The position numbers were made by a program, and so were the translations under genes. Source: Flavobacterium sp. I3-2 (GTDB lineage Bacteria > Bacteroidota > Bacteroidia > Flavobacteriales > Flavobacteriaceae). From it: a DNA stretch of 64,000 bases. Position 1 is the stretch's first letter; every line of letters begins with the position of its first letter. The notes under the pieces are model-generated. The model did no database searches. It was given only the letters and a program-made list of their open reading frames with translations, and was not told where the DNA came from. Of this stretch, positions 28,424-37,176 are shown in pieces. The stretch lies in NCBI RefSeq assembly GCF_013389595.1, contig NZ_CP058306.1, positions 1,240,001 to 1,304,000 on the forward strand, in the 5' to 3' direction.

Positions 28424-29893
28424 TTAGTTTGAACGTTTGTAAGCAGCAATTGTTGAATATTTTTCTTTTTTGTAAACTTTTTCTATTTGTTTAAAGATGT
28501 AATCTCTGAAAGCAAATCCGATGATTCCGGCTAACGAAACCAAAATATAACCCAAAGTTGCATCTTTTATTAAAACACCTATGCCGTATAAAAACATCGG
28601 TAAAAGCATTTTTGGTAATGAAAGTAAAATCGATTTGATATTGAATGCACTTTTGTCTCCCATTAAATTTTTGTTCGTTCCTAAATCAATTGGAGTTTTT
28701 ACAAAAGCACCGCTTAACATAACTAAATGCGTATTTGCACCAATGTTAAAAATTGCTCCAGCTAAAATCATTAAATAAACATCTAATCCAAAAGCTAAAT
28801 AAAACAAAGCCAACACGCAACAAGCTAAAGTTGAAATAACCATCAACCACCATTTTGATTTCAGATAATCGTTATAAGTGAATTTTTGCGTCATCATGAA
28901 TGGATAATAAGACGAATCCCAACTTGGAATGTAATTCCCGAAATTAAAAATAAATCCGCCGGTTACAAAAATCGCTGCAAACATGTGCATTACCGGATTG
29001 TTGTACATCGGAACCATATTAGTAAAGAAAAATAATCCGTAGAAAACAAATCCAAAACTCATTAACATTGCTGATTTAGAACGTTTATTTCTCAATAACA
29101 TTTTAATGTCTAATTTTAAAAATGTTCCGGTTGTTCCGAATTTATCTAACCAAGACAAATTGATATTCTGAACTTCTTTTTGTTTTGCTTCTAAACCTTT
29201 ATCTAAATACAAGTTAGATAAATAATTTTTGTATGCATAATAAATAATACCAGCCAATGTAGCAGCCAATAAAATGATTAAATATGGATAAGCGTAAAAA
29301 GCATTATAAAAATAATATGTATAATCGGTGATGATGATTAAATCGTAATATTGTGCGATTCCTGCTAAAATTGCAATACCAAAAACAACATAAAAAAACG
29401 CATCTACTTTGTTTAATAATAAATTTAGATAGTTATTAAAATACAATAATAATATCAATGAGAAACACCAAAGTAAAAGTGAAAGTGAAAATGTTTCATT
29501 GAAAAGTATGATTCCGATTAAAGGCAGTAAATATAATAACCCAAAAATATTGAAAATTGAAAATATACTTTTGGCTAAAATGTTCTTTACAATTTTAGAT
29601 TTCGGAATATTTGTTAAAAGTAAAGATTTGATATTATTGGAATTAAATTTTTGTAAGACATAACGAAGCATCAAATCGGCTCCAAAAAAATAAATCGCAT
29701 ATCGATTAATTTCTTCAAACGGTACTAAATTTTCTTCTTGAAAAATAAAATAAGTCCCAAATCCAAAAATCAACAAAAGCACAGCAAACATAACGGCATA
29801 AACTCCAACAACAATTGCTAAAATTAGATTTGTTACAAAAAGTGGAGAACGAAAAAATGCTTTTTTTCGTAAATAAAACAAAAGCTTATTCAT
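28424..29893 (-). CDS. DUF5687 family membrane protein, ABC permease partner
   Basis: The 489-residue protein has about twelve hydrophobic segments. Its N-terminal LRKKAFFRSPLF motif before the first helix is typical of DUF5687 proteins that pair with ABC-2 ATPases. It is transcribed with the ATPase gene downstream. It may export a lipid, peptide or antibiotic; nothing in the sequence decides between them. A terminator-like hairpin lies in its 5' leader region. Confidence 0.82.
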   Translation of the reverse strand: MNKLLFYLRKKAFFRSPLFVTNLILAIVVGVYAVMFAVLLLIFGFGTYFIFQEENLVPFEEINRYAIYFFGADLMLRYVLQKFNSNNIKSLLLTNIPKSKIVKNILAKSIFSIFNIFGLLYLLPLIGIILFNETFSLSLLLWCFSLILLLYFNNYLNLLLNKVDAFFYVVFGIAILAGIAQYYDLIIITDYTYYFYNAFYAYPYLIILLAATLAGIIYYAYKNYLSNLYLDKGLEAKQKEVQNINLSWLDKFGTTGTFLKLDIKMLLRNKRSKSAMLMSFGFVFYGLFFFTNMVPMYNNPVMHMFAAIFVTGGFIFNFGNYIPSWDSSYYPFMMTQKFTYNDYLKSKWWLMVISTLACCVLALFYLAFGLDVYLMILAGAIFNIGANTHLVMLSGAFVKTPIDLGTNKNLMGDKSAFNIKSILLSLPKMLLPMFLYGIGVLIKDATLGYILVSLAGIIGFAFRDYIFKQIEKVYKKEKYSTIAAYKRSN

Positions 29894-29949
29894 ATTATTT
29901 TTTAATTATTTAACTAATTAGTATCCTTTTTACAAGAATGTTACAGTTA

Positions 29950-30029
29950 AATAAAAAAAATCGTTTGAATTTCTCAAACGATTTTCCTCTTTTTCATAGC
30001 ATAATAGAATTTTTTTTAATTCCATTATA
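29950..30029 (-). ncRNA. Candidate two-hairpin small RNA or attenuated leader
   Basis: Minus-strand TAGATTTG (30035-30042) with a TTG at 30065-30067 forms a good promoter. The transcript would start near 30028 and immediately fold hairpin one (30001-30028, 11 pairs including one G-U). It would end at the terminator hairpin at 29951-29985, about 75-80 nt in all. It either stands alone or is the leader of the DUF5687-ABC operon, subject to attenuation. There is no coding potential. Confidence 0.4.
29951..29985 (-). terminator. Terminator-like hairpin upstream of the DUF5687 gene
   Basis: AAAATCGTTTG / CAAACGATTTT (29957-29967 with 29975-29985) is followed on the minus strand by eight T. No minus-strand gene ends just before it, so it terminates either a small RNA or the leader of the ABC operon. 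Confidence 0.75.
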
Positions 30030-30034
30030 AAAAC

Positions 30035-30042
30035 CAAATCTA
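30035..30042 (-). promoter_or_regulatory. Putative -7 element for the leader or small RNA
   Basis: The minus strand reads TAGATTTG, with a TTG 22 bases upstream, fitting the Bacteroidota TTG-spacer-TAnnTTTG promoter. Confidence 0.5.
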
Positions 30043-30185
30043 AAATCTATAAACTAATATAAATTCAATTTATTTATTAAATACATTTTAAAATGTACAA
30101 ATAAAATTATAATAAATAGAAAAATATTAATTATTTTAATAAAAAACATGATTTTTTTTCTAATATAAGGTTTTGGGAAATTTGA

Positions 30186-30193
30186 TAACTTTG
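30186..30193 (+). promoter_or_regulatory. Putative -7 element for the 30212 gene
   Basis: TAACTTTG matches TAnnTTTG and lies 18 bases before the start codon, implying a short leader. Confidence 0.55.
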
Positions 30194-30211
30194 TATTATT
30201 AAATTTAAAAA

Positions 30212-30619
30212 ATGAAAAAAGATATAGAAATTCCAAAATCTGAAAATGTTTTTATTGCGGCTATAAACGAATGGAACGATGATTTTCAAGAAAATACTTG
30301 GTATGCCTATTTGGTAAATGAAAATGACAAACCTTTAGAAATGGCAATTATAAATTCACGTGCTTATGGTTTAATTGATGGTGAGCAACGTAAAACAGGT
30401 ACATTTAGACATGTTTTTGCCGAAGTACCAGCAAATGGTGCAATAAAAGTTGAGCTTTTAGAAAATAATGTTTTACAACTTAATAACGAGTTTGTGGTTA
30501 CGTATTATTTAAACGGAATTATGTATGATAAAACCTTTGTTTTTAGAACCAATACAATAAATACAAAAGCGACTTCAGATATTTTAAGTATCGATAGAAA
30601 AGGCGTTGTAGTAAAATAA
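30212..30619 (+). CDS. Conserved hypothetical protein (135 aa)
   Basis: The product has no signal peptide and is probably cytosolic. It begins KKDIEIPKSENVFIAA and alternates beta-strand-like segments. From memory it resembles a short Bacteroidota family that some databases label as a phenylalanyl-tRNA synthetase subunit. Nothing in it supports an enzyme: there are no synthetase motifs and it is far too short. It has its own promoter and a strong terminator. Confidence 0.7.
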   Translation: MKKDIEIPKSENVFIAAINEWNDDFQENTWYAYLVNENDKPLEMAIINSRAYGLIDGEQRKTGTFRHVFAEVPANGAIKVELLENNVLQLNNEFVVTYYLNGIMYDKTFVFRTNTINTKATSDILSIDRKGVVVK

Positions 30620-30659
30620 AAAAGAGGGAAATTTCAATTAGAAATTTCCCTCTTTTTTA
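30618..30659. terminator. Strong bidirectional terminator
   Basis: An 18-pair stem (AAAAAAGAGGGAAATTTC with GAAATTTCCCTCTTTTTT, loop AATTA) lies between the converging 30212 gene and terC-like gene. Confidence 0.95.
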
Positions 30660-30674
30660 TTTTATATAATCAGA

Positions 30675-31697
30675 TTAATCATGTTTTGGTTTAAATAATA
30701 ACGATGCGATAATCGAGATTGCTAAAACTCCGCCAATAACAGCTAACGAAATGGTTGATTCAAAATGATAGTATGGCATAATAATCATTTTGGTTCCAAT
30801 GAAAACCAAAATAATAGCCAATCCATAATGTAACTTAGAGAACATATCCATTGAATTTGCTAATAAGAAATACATCGAACGTAAACCTAAAATAGCAAAT
30901 ATATTTGATGTGTATAAGATAAACGGATCATCTGGCGCAATGGCAAAAATAGCAGGAATGCTATCAACCGCAAAAACTAAATCGGTAATTTCAATTACAG
31001 CTAAAGCTACAAATAAAGGCGTTACCATTTTAATTCCGTTTTGAATCGTGAAAAATTTATCACCATCAAAATCTGGAGAAACTTTAAAGAATTTATGAAC
31101 CAAACGAACACCGATGTTTTTAGACAAATCTTGTTCGTCATCTTCTTTTGCTGGCATTCCTGATTTAATTCCGGCAACGATTAAGAAAATTCCAAATATA
31201 AATAAAACAACGTTTAATTGTCTTGGATCTCCTGTTTCTGGATTAATCCCTAAGAATGGAAGTGTGATGTAAGTTAGCTTAATTAATTCAACACCTGCAA
31301 AAATAAATATTGCTCGGAAAAACAAAGCTCCTAATATTCCCCAAAACAATACTTTATGCTGATAATCTTTAGGTATTTTAAAGAACTTAAAGACCAAAAT
31401 AAATACAAATAAGTTATCGACCGAAAGCGCTTTTTCAATCCAATATGCAGCTTGATATTTAGAGAAGTTATCTGTAATTCCTTGTGGTTTATCCAATACA
31501 AAATAAACTACTGCACTAAACACCATTGAAAGCGAAATCCAAACAATACTCCAAGTTAAGGCTTCTTTGTTAGAAATAACATGTGTTTTTTTATTGAAAA
31601 CACCTAAATCTAAAAGTAACATGATGATTACAGCAATAGCAAATCCGCCAATTAACCACGGATGATTGATCATGTGATCTTCGGGTAAATTATTCAT
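30675..31697 (-). CDS. TerC family integral membrane protein
   Basis: The 340-residue protein has about nine membrane helices. The TerC hallmarks are WIEKALSVDNLFVFILVFKFF near residues 86-106 and EITDLVFAVDSIPAIFAI near residues 234-251, with acidic residues inside helices. Members (TerC, Alx, MeeY/YkoY) handle metal ions, notably Mn2+ export, and tellurite tolerance. It is three bases from gpsA and probably co-transcribed. The substrate is inferred only from the family. Confidence 0.9.
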   Translation of the reverse strand: MNNLPEDHMINHPWLIGGFAIAVIIMLLLDLGVFNKKTHVISNKEALTWSIVWISLSMVFSAVVYFVLDKPQGITDNFSKYQAAYWIEKALSVDNLFVFILVFKFFKIPKDYQHKVLFWGILGALFFRAIFIFAGVELIKLTYITLPFLGINPETGDPRQLNVVLFIFGIFLIVAGIKSGMPAKEDDEQDLSKNIGVRLVHKFFKVSPDFDGDKFFTIQNGIKMVTPLFVALAVIEITDLVFAVDSIPAIFAIAPDDPFILYTSNIFAILGLRSMYFLLANSMDMFSKLHYGLAIILVFIGTKMIIMPYYHFESTISLAVIGGVLAISIIASLLFKPKHD

Positions 31698-31700
31698 TTT

Positions 31701-32696
31701 TTAGTCTAATTTTTCTGTTAATTTTTTAAAAACTTTCTTTGGTTCTTTACCGTTGTAAAGAATATCATAAACGGCATTGATGATGGGTGTTTTTGCTTTT
31801 AGTTCAAGATTCATATCATAAGCACTTTTGGTTGCATAATAACCTTCGGCAATCATGTTCATTTCCATCTGTGCAGATTTTACGGTATAACCTTTACCAA
31901 TCATATTCCCGAACATTCGGTTTCTAGAGAATAAAGAATATCCTGTAACTAACAAATCTCCTAAATAGGCAGAATCGTTAATATTACGTTTCATTTTATG
32001 AACTTTCTTAATGAATTTTTTCATCTCACGAATCGCATTACTCATCAATAAAGCCTGGAAATTATCGCCATATCCTAAACCATGTGCCATTCCGCAAGCA
32101 ACAGCATAAATATTTTTTAGCATCGATGCGTATTCTGTACCAATAATATCGTCAGAAACTTTAGCTTTTATATAATGACTTTTAAGACAATTTGCAATAA
32201 CTTCGGCTTTAGCCAAATCGCCACTTGCAATGGTTAAATAAGAAAGTCGTTCTAATGCAACTTCTTCTGCATGACAAGGACCTGCAATTACTGCAATGTT
32301 TTCTTGAGGAATATTATAAGTTTCCATAAAATATTCTCCAACAATACTGTTGCTTTCAGGAATAATACCTTTAATTGCAGAAATAACTACTTTGTTAGAA
32401 ATATCTACGTTTAACTTTTGCATTTCTTTACCTAAAAAGGCAGACGGAACTGCAAAAACAATATAATCTGCATAAGAAACTGCTTGGTTAATATCGTCAG
32501 TTAATAATAACTGATTGGTATCAAATTCAACAGCACTTAAATAATTTGGGTTATGTTTGTTTAGCTTAATCTCTTCAATAGCAGATGAGTTGCGCATATA
32601 CCAAGCAACCTCATCTAAATTATGACACAGCATTTTAGCGATAGCTGTTGCCCAACTTCCTCCACCAATTACCGCAAATTTGGGATTTTCATTCAT
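31701..32696 (-). CDS. gpsA: NAD(P)H-dependent glycerol-3-phosphate dehydrogenase
   Basis: The ATG at 32696 is used; the longer frame begins with TTG at 32714, next to the promoter. The 331-residue enzyme has the Rossmann motif AVIGGGSWATAIA near residue 10, the GIIPES segment, and catalytic-region VAGPCHAEEV and KNIYAVACGMAHGLGYGDN motifs. It makes sn-glycerol-3-phosphate for phospholipid synthesis. The IS element upstream inserted about 100 bases beyond its promoter, so the gene is intact. Confidence 0.95.
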   Translation of the reverse strand: MNENPKFAVIGGGSWATAIAKMLCHNLDEVAWYMRNSSAIEEIKLNKHNPNYLSAVEFDTNQLLLTDDINQAVSYADYIVFAVPSAFLGKEMQKLNVDISNKVVISAIKGIIPESNSIVGEYFMETYNIPQENIAVIAGPCHAEEVALERLSYLTIASGDLAKAEVIANCLKSHYIKAKVSDDIIGTEYASMLKNIYAVACGMAHGLGYGDNFQALLMSNAIREMKKFIKKVHKMKRNINDSAYLGDLLVTGYSLFSRNRMFGNMIGKGYTVKSAQMEMNMIAEGYYATKSAYDMNLELKAKTPIINAVYDILYNGKEPKKVFKKLTEKLD

Positions 32697-32715
32697 TTTA
32701 AAAATGTTAGTCAAG

Positions 32716-32723
32716 CAAAATTA
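32716..32723 (-). promoter_or_regulatory. Putative -7 element of gpsA
   Basis: The minus strand reads TAATTTTG, matching TAnnTTTG, about 20 bases before the gpsA ATG at 32696. It excludes the longer TTG start. Confidence 0.55.
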
Positions 32724-32826
32724 GACAATTATAATTGTAAACCAATTTTTTTAAAGTTAAGGATTTATTTATAACATTTGTTTTTGTTCGATTTAACAAA
32801 ATATTATAAATTTTTGAATAACAATA

Positions 32827-32834
32827 TTTTAATT
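32827..32834. repeat. Target-site duplication, left copy
   Basis: TTTTAATT immediately left of the IS end; an identical octamer lies at 33818-33825. Confidence 0.9.
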
Positions 32835-33817
32835 TCTGATTATCCGTTTATGCACCTGTTATATTCGCAATTACTAGTCTGTCAAAGAGTTTGTCTCCAA
32901 AATACCGTCTGTTTAATTTGTAAATAAACTCGTTGAGATACAACTGTAAGTATTTCCTTTTGATTTTATGGTAGTTGCCCAGCAATGTCCGTTTTGCATT
33001 ACTGATTGCGATATGCACCCATTTGAGTGTTTCCTTGGTGGTTTTGGCGTCTGATTTCTCGGTGACGTGCAATTCCACCAGATCGGAGATGTCAACGTAA
33101 GAAGTGCTTTTGTCCGAAAATACGATGGCATCATCCTCCATGCAGTCCCTGACCACGCCGTTGATTCCTTCACTTTGATGGCTATCCAGTACCCTGGCCT
33201 TGAAATAACGCACATGCTTCTCCTTTTTGCCCGTTTCGATATCTTCCAACGGGGTGCTTTCGGCCATCACCGCAACGTTCTGCTTTCCCTCGGCTCCCCG
33301 GCCACGTGTACCCTTGCCTCGCTCGATTTCCTTACTGGCCACCGAAAAGTAACCCTCATCCAGTTCTATCATCCCTTCCAGTGTATACCTTGCATCCCGG
33401 TTGCCCATCGCCCTGCGGAGTTTGTGTACCATCGCCCATACCGGTTCGTAACGCTTCAATCCTAATTGCTTCTGGAGTTCGTTGGTGGAGAATCCCTTTT
33501 TTGTGCAACTCATCAGGAACATCGTTTTGTACCACACCAGAAACGGCAGCTTGGAGCTCTCCATGATCGTACCGCTGCGCAACGAGGTGCGGAAACGGCA
33601 ACCTTTGCATTCATAACTCCATTTACCCTGTAACCAATAATGGGAAGTGCCCCCGCATCGCTTGCAGACAACCCCTTCCTTATCACGCTGCTCCTTGAAA
33701 TGCAAACGACAATCTTCCTCCGAACCGAAATGAGCCGTAAAACTGAATATGTTCATAATCCCTGCTTTTTGAGCGCTAATATACTAAAAATATTAGGTGT
33801 GTTTGCGGAGAATCAGA
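32835..33817 (-). mobile_element. Complete IS1595-family insertion sequence (983 bp)
   Basis: The element is bounded by imperfect inverted repeats: left TCTGATTATCCG... (32835-32857) and right, read inward, TCTGATTCTCCG... (33817-33795), 17 of 23 positions identical by eye. An exact 8-base duplication TTTTAATT flanks it, the size expected for IS1595. It holds one transposase gene. Its base composition is clearly more GC-rich than the surrounding DNA, pointing to arrival from another species, and the perfect duplication to recent insertion between nadD and gpsA. Confidence 0.95.
32848..33756 (-). CDS. IS1595-family transposase
   Basis: The 302-residue protein has an N-terminal zinc ribbon (Cys31, Cys34, Cys50, Cys53), a helical DNA-binding region, and an ISXO2-like DDE domain. 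Catalytic Asp133 lies in ELDEGYF and Asp215 in VFSDKS. The third position is probably around ISNAK (Asn253), where several IS1595 subgroups carry a non-acidic residue. The C-terminal YLNEFIYKLNRR block is typical. The frame is intact, so the element may be active. Confidence 0.95.
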   Translation of the reverse strand: MNIFSFTAHFGSEEDCRLHFKEQRDKEGVVCKRCGGTSHYWLQGKWSYECKGCRFRTSLRSGTIMESSKLPFLVWYKTMFLMSCTKKGFSTNELQKQLGLKRYEPVWAMVHKLRRAMGNRDARYTLEGMIELDEGYFSVASKEIERGKGTRGRGAEGKQNVAVMAESTPLEDIETGKKEKHVRYFKARVLDSHQSEGINGVVRDCMEDDAIVFSDKSTSYVDISDLVELHVTEKSDAKTTKETLKWVHIAISNAKRTLLGNYHKIKRKYLQLYLNEFIYKLNRRYFGDKLFDRLVIANITGA

Positions 33818-33825
33818 TTTTAATT
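33818..33825. repeat. Target-site duplication, right copy
   Basis: TTTTAATT directly right of the IS end, identical to 32827-32834. Confidence 0.9.
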
Positions 33826-33876
33826 TAATACGTTTTGAAATTGTATTAAGTAATTAATATTTTTTTGTTTTTGTTG

Positions 33877-33905
33877 AAAACGCTCAAGAGGTTCTTGAGC
33901 GTTTT
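33877..33905 (-). terminator. Second terminator of the yicC-gmk-nadD operon
   Basis: AACGCTCAAG / CTTGAGCGTT (33879-33888 with 33894-33903), followed by TTTT on the minus strand. It lies after another terminator at 33911-33946. Confidence 0.75.
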
Positions 33906-33910
33906 TATTT

Positions 33911-33946
33911 TATAAAAAAAGAATCAACTTATGAAGTTAATTCTTT
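33911..33946 (-). terminator. First terminator of the yicC-gmk-nadD operon
   Basis: On the minus strand AAGAATTAACTT pairs with AAGTTGATTCTT around a CAT loop, followed by seven T, about ten bases after the nadD stop. Confidence 0.85.
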
Positions 33947-33954
33947 CGTAATCA

Positions 33955-34536
33955 TTATTTTTTGTAGAATAAATTGTGGTCAATATATTCCCAAACTTTC
34001 GGATTTAACATCGGTTGAATGTTTTTACCAGCTTTAATATTATTACGAATAAAAGTAGATGAAAGTTCGATTATCGGAGCTTCAACTCTTTTGATTTTTG
34101 GATGATTTTGAAATGCTTCTGGAATCATGCTTTCAGAAATTCTTGGATAAACATAAATCTGATAATTTGCTAAAATTACTTCATAGTTTTTCCATTTATT
34201 AAACGATTCCAAATTATCTTCGCCCATAATTAAAGAAAACTCGTGATTCGGAAATTTCTCTTCTAAATGAACCAATGTGTTAATCGTATAATTAGGTTGT
34301 GCTAATTTAAACTCAATATCCGATGGTTGAATTTTATCAAACTTTTCGGTTGCTAAATGCACCATGTGTAATCGATGATAATCTTCTAGCAAATTTGCTT
34401 TTTTCTTTAATGGATTATGTGGTGTTATGACCATCCAAACTTGATCGATATCACTATTTTCTGCTAAATGATTTGCGATAATAAGATGTCCGACATGAAT
34501 GGGGTTGAACGTTCCGAAATACAAACCAATTTTCAT
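33955..34536 (-). CDS. nadD: Nicotinate-nucleotide adenylyltransferase
   Basis: The 193-residue protein starts KIGLYFGTFNPIHVGHLIIA, the nucleotidylyltransferase GTFxPxHxGH motif. It has SFNKWKNYE near residue 110 and the C-terminal ISxT-like IIELSSTFIRNNI. It adenylates nicotinate mononucleotide in NAD synthesis. It starts three bases after gmk in a yicC-gmk-nadD operon that is common in Bacteroidota. Confidence 0.95.
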   Translation of the reverse strand: MKIGLYFGTFNPIHVGHLIIANHLAENSDIDQVWMVITPHNPLKKKANLLEDYHRLHMVHLATEKFDKIQPSDIEFKLAQPNYTINTLVHLEEKFPNHEFSLIMGEDNLESFNKWKNYEVILANYQIYVYPRISESMIPEAFQNHPKIKRVEAPIIELSSTFIRNNIKAGKNIQPMLNPKVWEYIDHNLFYKK

Positions 34537-34539
34537 AAT

Positions 34540-35112
34540 TTACTTCTTTAAAAAATCTGCAATCAATTGGTAAGCTTCTGCCTTTGCTGTATCTAAATCA
34601 TGATTCTCTAAAATCAAATCAAATTTAGGAGCTTGAGCAATTTCGCGTTCTGCTTTATCCAAACGCATCTGAATTTTCTCGTCACTTTCTGTCTGACGAA
34701 AACGTAAACGACGTTCTAATTCTTCAACCGAAGGTGGACTAACAAAAATAGCCAAGGTTTGTTCGGGATATTGTTTTTTAATATTCAAACCACCAACCAC
34801 ATCAATATCAAAAATTACATTTTTACCCAAAGCCCAAATACGTTCTAGTTCGGTTTTTAAAGTTCCGTAATAGTTGTCTTTGTAAACTTCTTCGTATTCA
34901 ACAAAATCATTATTTGCAATGTGTTTCTGAAATTCTTCAGCCGAAATAAAATAATAATCTTTACCATTTATTTCACCTTCGCGTTGGTAACGAGAAGTAG
35001 CCGAAATAGAAAAATCTAACTGCAATTCTGGTTTGGTTAATAAATGTTTTACGATGGTTGTTTTTCCAGAACCCGATGGTGCAGAAAAAACAAATAGTTT
35101 ACCCGTATTCAT
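34540..35112 (-). CDS. gmk: Guanylate kinase
   Basis: The 190-residue protein has the P-loop SAPSGSGKTTI near residue 9, GMP-binding SATSRYQREGEINGKDYYF near residues 38-56 and the FDIDVVGGLNIKKQYP segment. It phosphorylates GMP to GDP. It is followed by nadD after three bases. Confidence 0.97.
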   Translation of the reverse strand: MNTGKLFVFSAPSGSGKTTIVKHLLTKPELQLDFSISATSRYQREGEINGKDYYFISAEEFQKHIANNDFVEYEEVYKDNYYGTLKTELERIWALGKNVIFDIDVVGGLNIKKQYPEQTLAIFVSPPSVEELERRLRFRQTESDEKIQMRLDKAEREIAQAPKFDLILENHDLDTAKAEAYQLIADFLKK

Positions 35113-35136
35113 GTTGATTGTGTTGTTATGTTTTTT

Positions 35137-35997
35137 TTAAAGAACGTTTAAAACTTGTTCTTTAATTTTTTCTAATTCATCTTTCATCTGAACGACTAAT
35201 TTCTGCATTTCAGAATGGTTAGATTTTGACCCCATCGTATTGATTTCTCTTCCCATTTCTTGAGAGATAAAACCTAATTTACGACCGTTAGCTTCAGAAC
35301 CTTCAATAGTTTCAATGAAATAATCTAAATGATTTGTCAAACGAACTTTTTCTTCGGTGATATCTAATTTTTCTAAATAATAGATGATTTCTTGTTCAAA
35401 ACGATTTTCATCTACATTAGCTTGAAGTTCGACCAAATTATTACGCAAACGTTCTTTTACAATTGCAATTCGTTCTGGGTCTAAAGCAACCGCTTGATTC
35501 ATAAAATTACGAATGTTTTCGATTCTATTTCTGAATTCAACTTCTAATTTAGCACCTTCTTGTCGTCTAAATTCGTTGATGTATTGTAATGCTTCTGTGA
35601 TAACCGTTTGTATAGATTCCCATTCGTTTTCGTCAATTTCTTGACGTTCTACTTTTAATGCATCTGGCATACGGACCGCCATTTTCATTAATTCGGTTTC
35701 ATCAGCATTTGGGATAATATTTTTCATTTGCTCAATGTATGATAATACAATTGGTGCATTGATTTTGCTTGACGTTTCTTCTGCAGTTACTTCAACAAAA
35801 ATAGAGAAGTCCACTTTTCCGCGTTCTAATTCTTTAGCGATTACATTACGTAATTCCAATTCTTTTTCACGAAAAGCTTGTGGAAGTCGAACGTTTAAAT
35901 CTAAGTTTTTAGAATTTAAAGATTTAACTTCTACAGTAATTTTTTTATTTGGAAGTTGCATAGAAGCTTTTCCAAAACCGGTCATTGAATTTATCAT
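35137..35997 (-). CDS. yicC: YicC/YloC family endoribonuclease
   Basis: The 286-residue protein begins MINSMTGFGKA and ends REINTMGSKSNHSEMQKLVVQMKDELEKIKEQVLNVL, the conserved ends of the YicC family. E. coli YicC is an endoribonuclease that acts on the RyhB small RNA. Position next to gmk is conserved in many bacteria. It is the first gene of the operon, with a promoter element at 36016-36023. Confidence 0.92.
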   Translation of the reverse strand: MINSMTGFGKASMQLPNKKITVEVKSLNSKNLDLNVRLPQAFREKELELRNVIAKELERGKVDFSIFVEVTAEETSSKINAPIVLSYIEQMKNIIPNADETELMKMAVRMPDALKVERQEIDENEWESIQTVITEALQYINEFRRQEGAKLEVEFRNRIENIRNFMNQAVALDPERIAIVKERLRNNLVELQANVDENRFEQEIIYYLEKLDITEEKVRLTNHLDYFIETIEGSEANGRKLGFISQEMGREINTMGSKSNHSEMQKLVVQMKDELEKIKEQVLNVL

Positions 35998-36015
35998 ACC
36001 ATTTAAATAAAGCTA

Positions 36016-36023
36016 CAAAGATA
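36016..36023 (-). promoter_or_regulatory. Putative -7 element of the yicC-gmk-nadD operon
   Basis: The minus strand reads TATCTTTG, matching TAnnTTTG, about 19 bases before the yicC ATG. Confidence 0.6.
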
Positions 36024-36372
36024 ATGATTTTAGTTGATTGATTAAATGAAATTTGAAGTCAAAAGAGAAGTTGGTTTTAGTCATTCTATATTAGAAAGAT
36101 TTTCTTCTGAATATGTTTAAGGAATAAAATGGAGTTTTTTACTTGCTAAGTTTTTTATAAAAATTCAAGCTTCAAATTTTTCTTAGTTTATTTTGAATTT
36201 TATGTGTAATTTCAACAATGACTAAGTTGTGATTGTTTTATTTCTGTGATATTTGATTTTTTTTTTGTAAAATTTAACTTAAATTTACTAGTAATGTTTT
36301 TTTATTGTGGATTTATTTTTAATAAATAGCATTGTTTATTGTATTTAAATGATTTTTATAAAAACTTCAAGC
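36024..36372. other. AT-rich intergenic region
   Basis: About 350 bases between the divergent yicC operon and a T9SS cargo gene. Very AT-rich with long T runs. I see no hairpin, repeat or ORF worth naming and no good match to TAnnTTTG on the plus strand close to the downstream gene. Confidence 0.5.
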
Positions 36373-37098
36373 ATGAAACAAAAAATTACCTCCTTTTTAC
36401 TTTTTATAGTAACAATGTATTCGTTTGCGCAAACAAGTACAATACAACAACAATTTGAAAACAACATTTGGTATTTAGAAAGCATGACCATTGACGGTGA
36501 CTTAATTCCAGCTCCAAATAACGATGAAATAAGTTTTCCTAGAATATACATTGGTCCTGAAAATGACTATTCATTTGAGAAATGTTCTCCTGGTTTTGGC
36601 GGAGGTGTTTATAGTTTTACATCACAAAATGAAATTGTTTTCGGGAATTATACAGTTGGTCCATATGTTTGCCAAAATTTAGAAAATAATATTTTCTTTG
36701 ATGCATTCGACTATTTTATATGGGATAATATGCTTAATTCATATGAAATTGAAATTACAGAAATGAGTTCTAATGCATTAAAAATGGAACTAATTATTGA
36801 TGAAAACAATAAATTGACTTATTTCAATTCAACTACAGCTTCTAATAATAATAAGGAGAAATTGAATTTTAAAATTTATCCCAATCCAACCTCTGATTTT
36901 GCTAACATCATTGGTGAAGAGCAAGATATAAAACAATTTAATGCTTATGTTTTATATGATTTAACAGGAAAAAAAATCTTAGAAAAAGAGTTATTAGAAT
37001 CAAAATTAGATTTTAGAGGTGTAATAAACGGAACGTACCTTTTGTTCTTTATAAAAGATAATAAAATGATTGAATTTGGTAAAATTATTAAAAAGTAA
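36373..37098 (+). CDS. Secreted protein with T9SS type A sorting domain
   Basis: The ATG at 36373 gives a standard signal peptide ending near SFAQ; an ATG eight codons earlier would not. The 241-residue protein has an uncharacterised N-terminal domain of about 140 residues. The C-terminal sorting domain opens with FKIYPNPTSDFANI and ends with GTYLLFFIKDNKMIEFGKIIKK. The domain directs export through the type IX system and surface attachment or release. The N-terminal part resembles lipocalin-like small secreted domains only loosely. Confidence 0.85.
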   Translation: MKQKITSFLLFIVTMYSFAQTSTIQQQFENNIWYLESMTIDGDLIPAPNNDEISFPRIYIGPENDYSFEKCSPGFGGGVYSFTSQNEIVFGNYTVGPYVCQNLENNIFFDAFDYFIWDNMLNSYEIEITEMSSNALKMELIIDENNKLTYFNSTTASNNNKEKLNFKIYPNPTSDFANIIGEEQDIKQFNAYVLYDLTGKKILEKELLESKLDFRGVINGTYLLFFIKDNKMIEFGKIIKK

Positions 37099-37107
37099 AG
37101 AAACAAA

Positions 37108-37170
37108 ATGTCGGTATAAAACTAGTAATGCTTGAATCCTTATGAATATTATTACTTTTATACCGACTTT
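37108..37170. terminator. Long imperfect terminator hairpin
   Basis: GTCGGTATAAAA with TTTTATACCGAC forms the base and AGTAAT / ATTACT extends it past a small bulge, with a loop of about 22 bases. It lies between the converging T9SS cargo gene and the ArsC-like gene. Confidence 0.75.
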
Positions 37171-37176
37171 CTTTAA

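Noticed and set aside
30054..30236. Minus-strand ORF of 60 aa
   Set aside because: Phe/Ile/Lys-rich translation of AT-rich DNA; it overlaps the promoter and start of the 30212 gene and a likely leader promoter.
33067..33566. Plus-strand ORFs inside the IS element
   Set aside because: Antisense shadows of the transposase, long only because this segment is GC-rich and has few stops.
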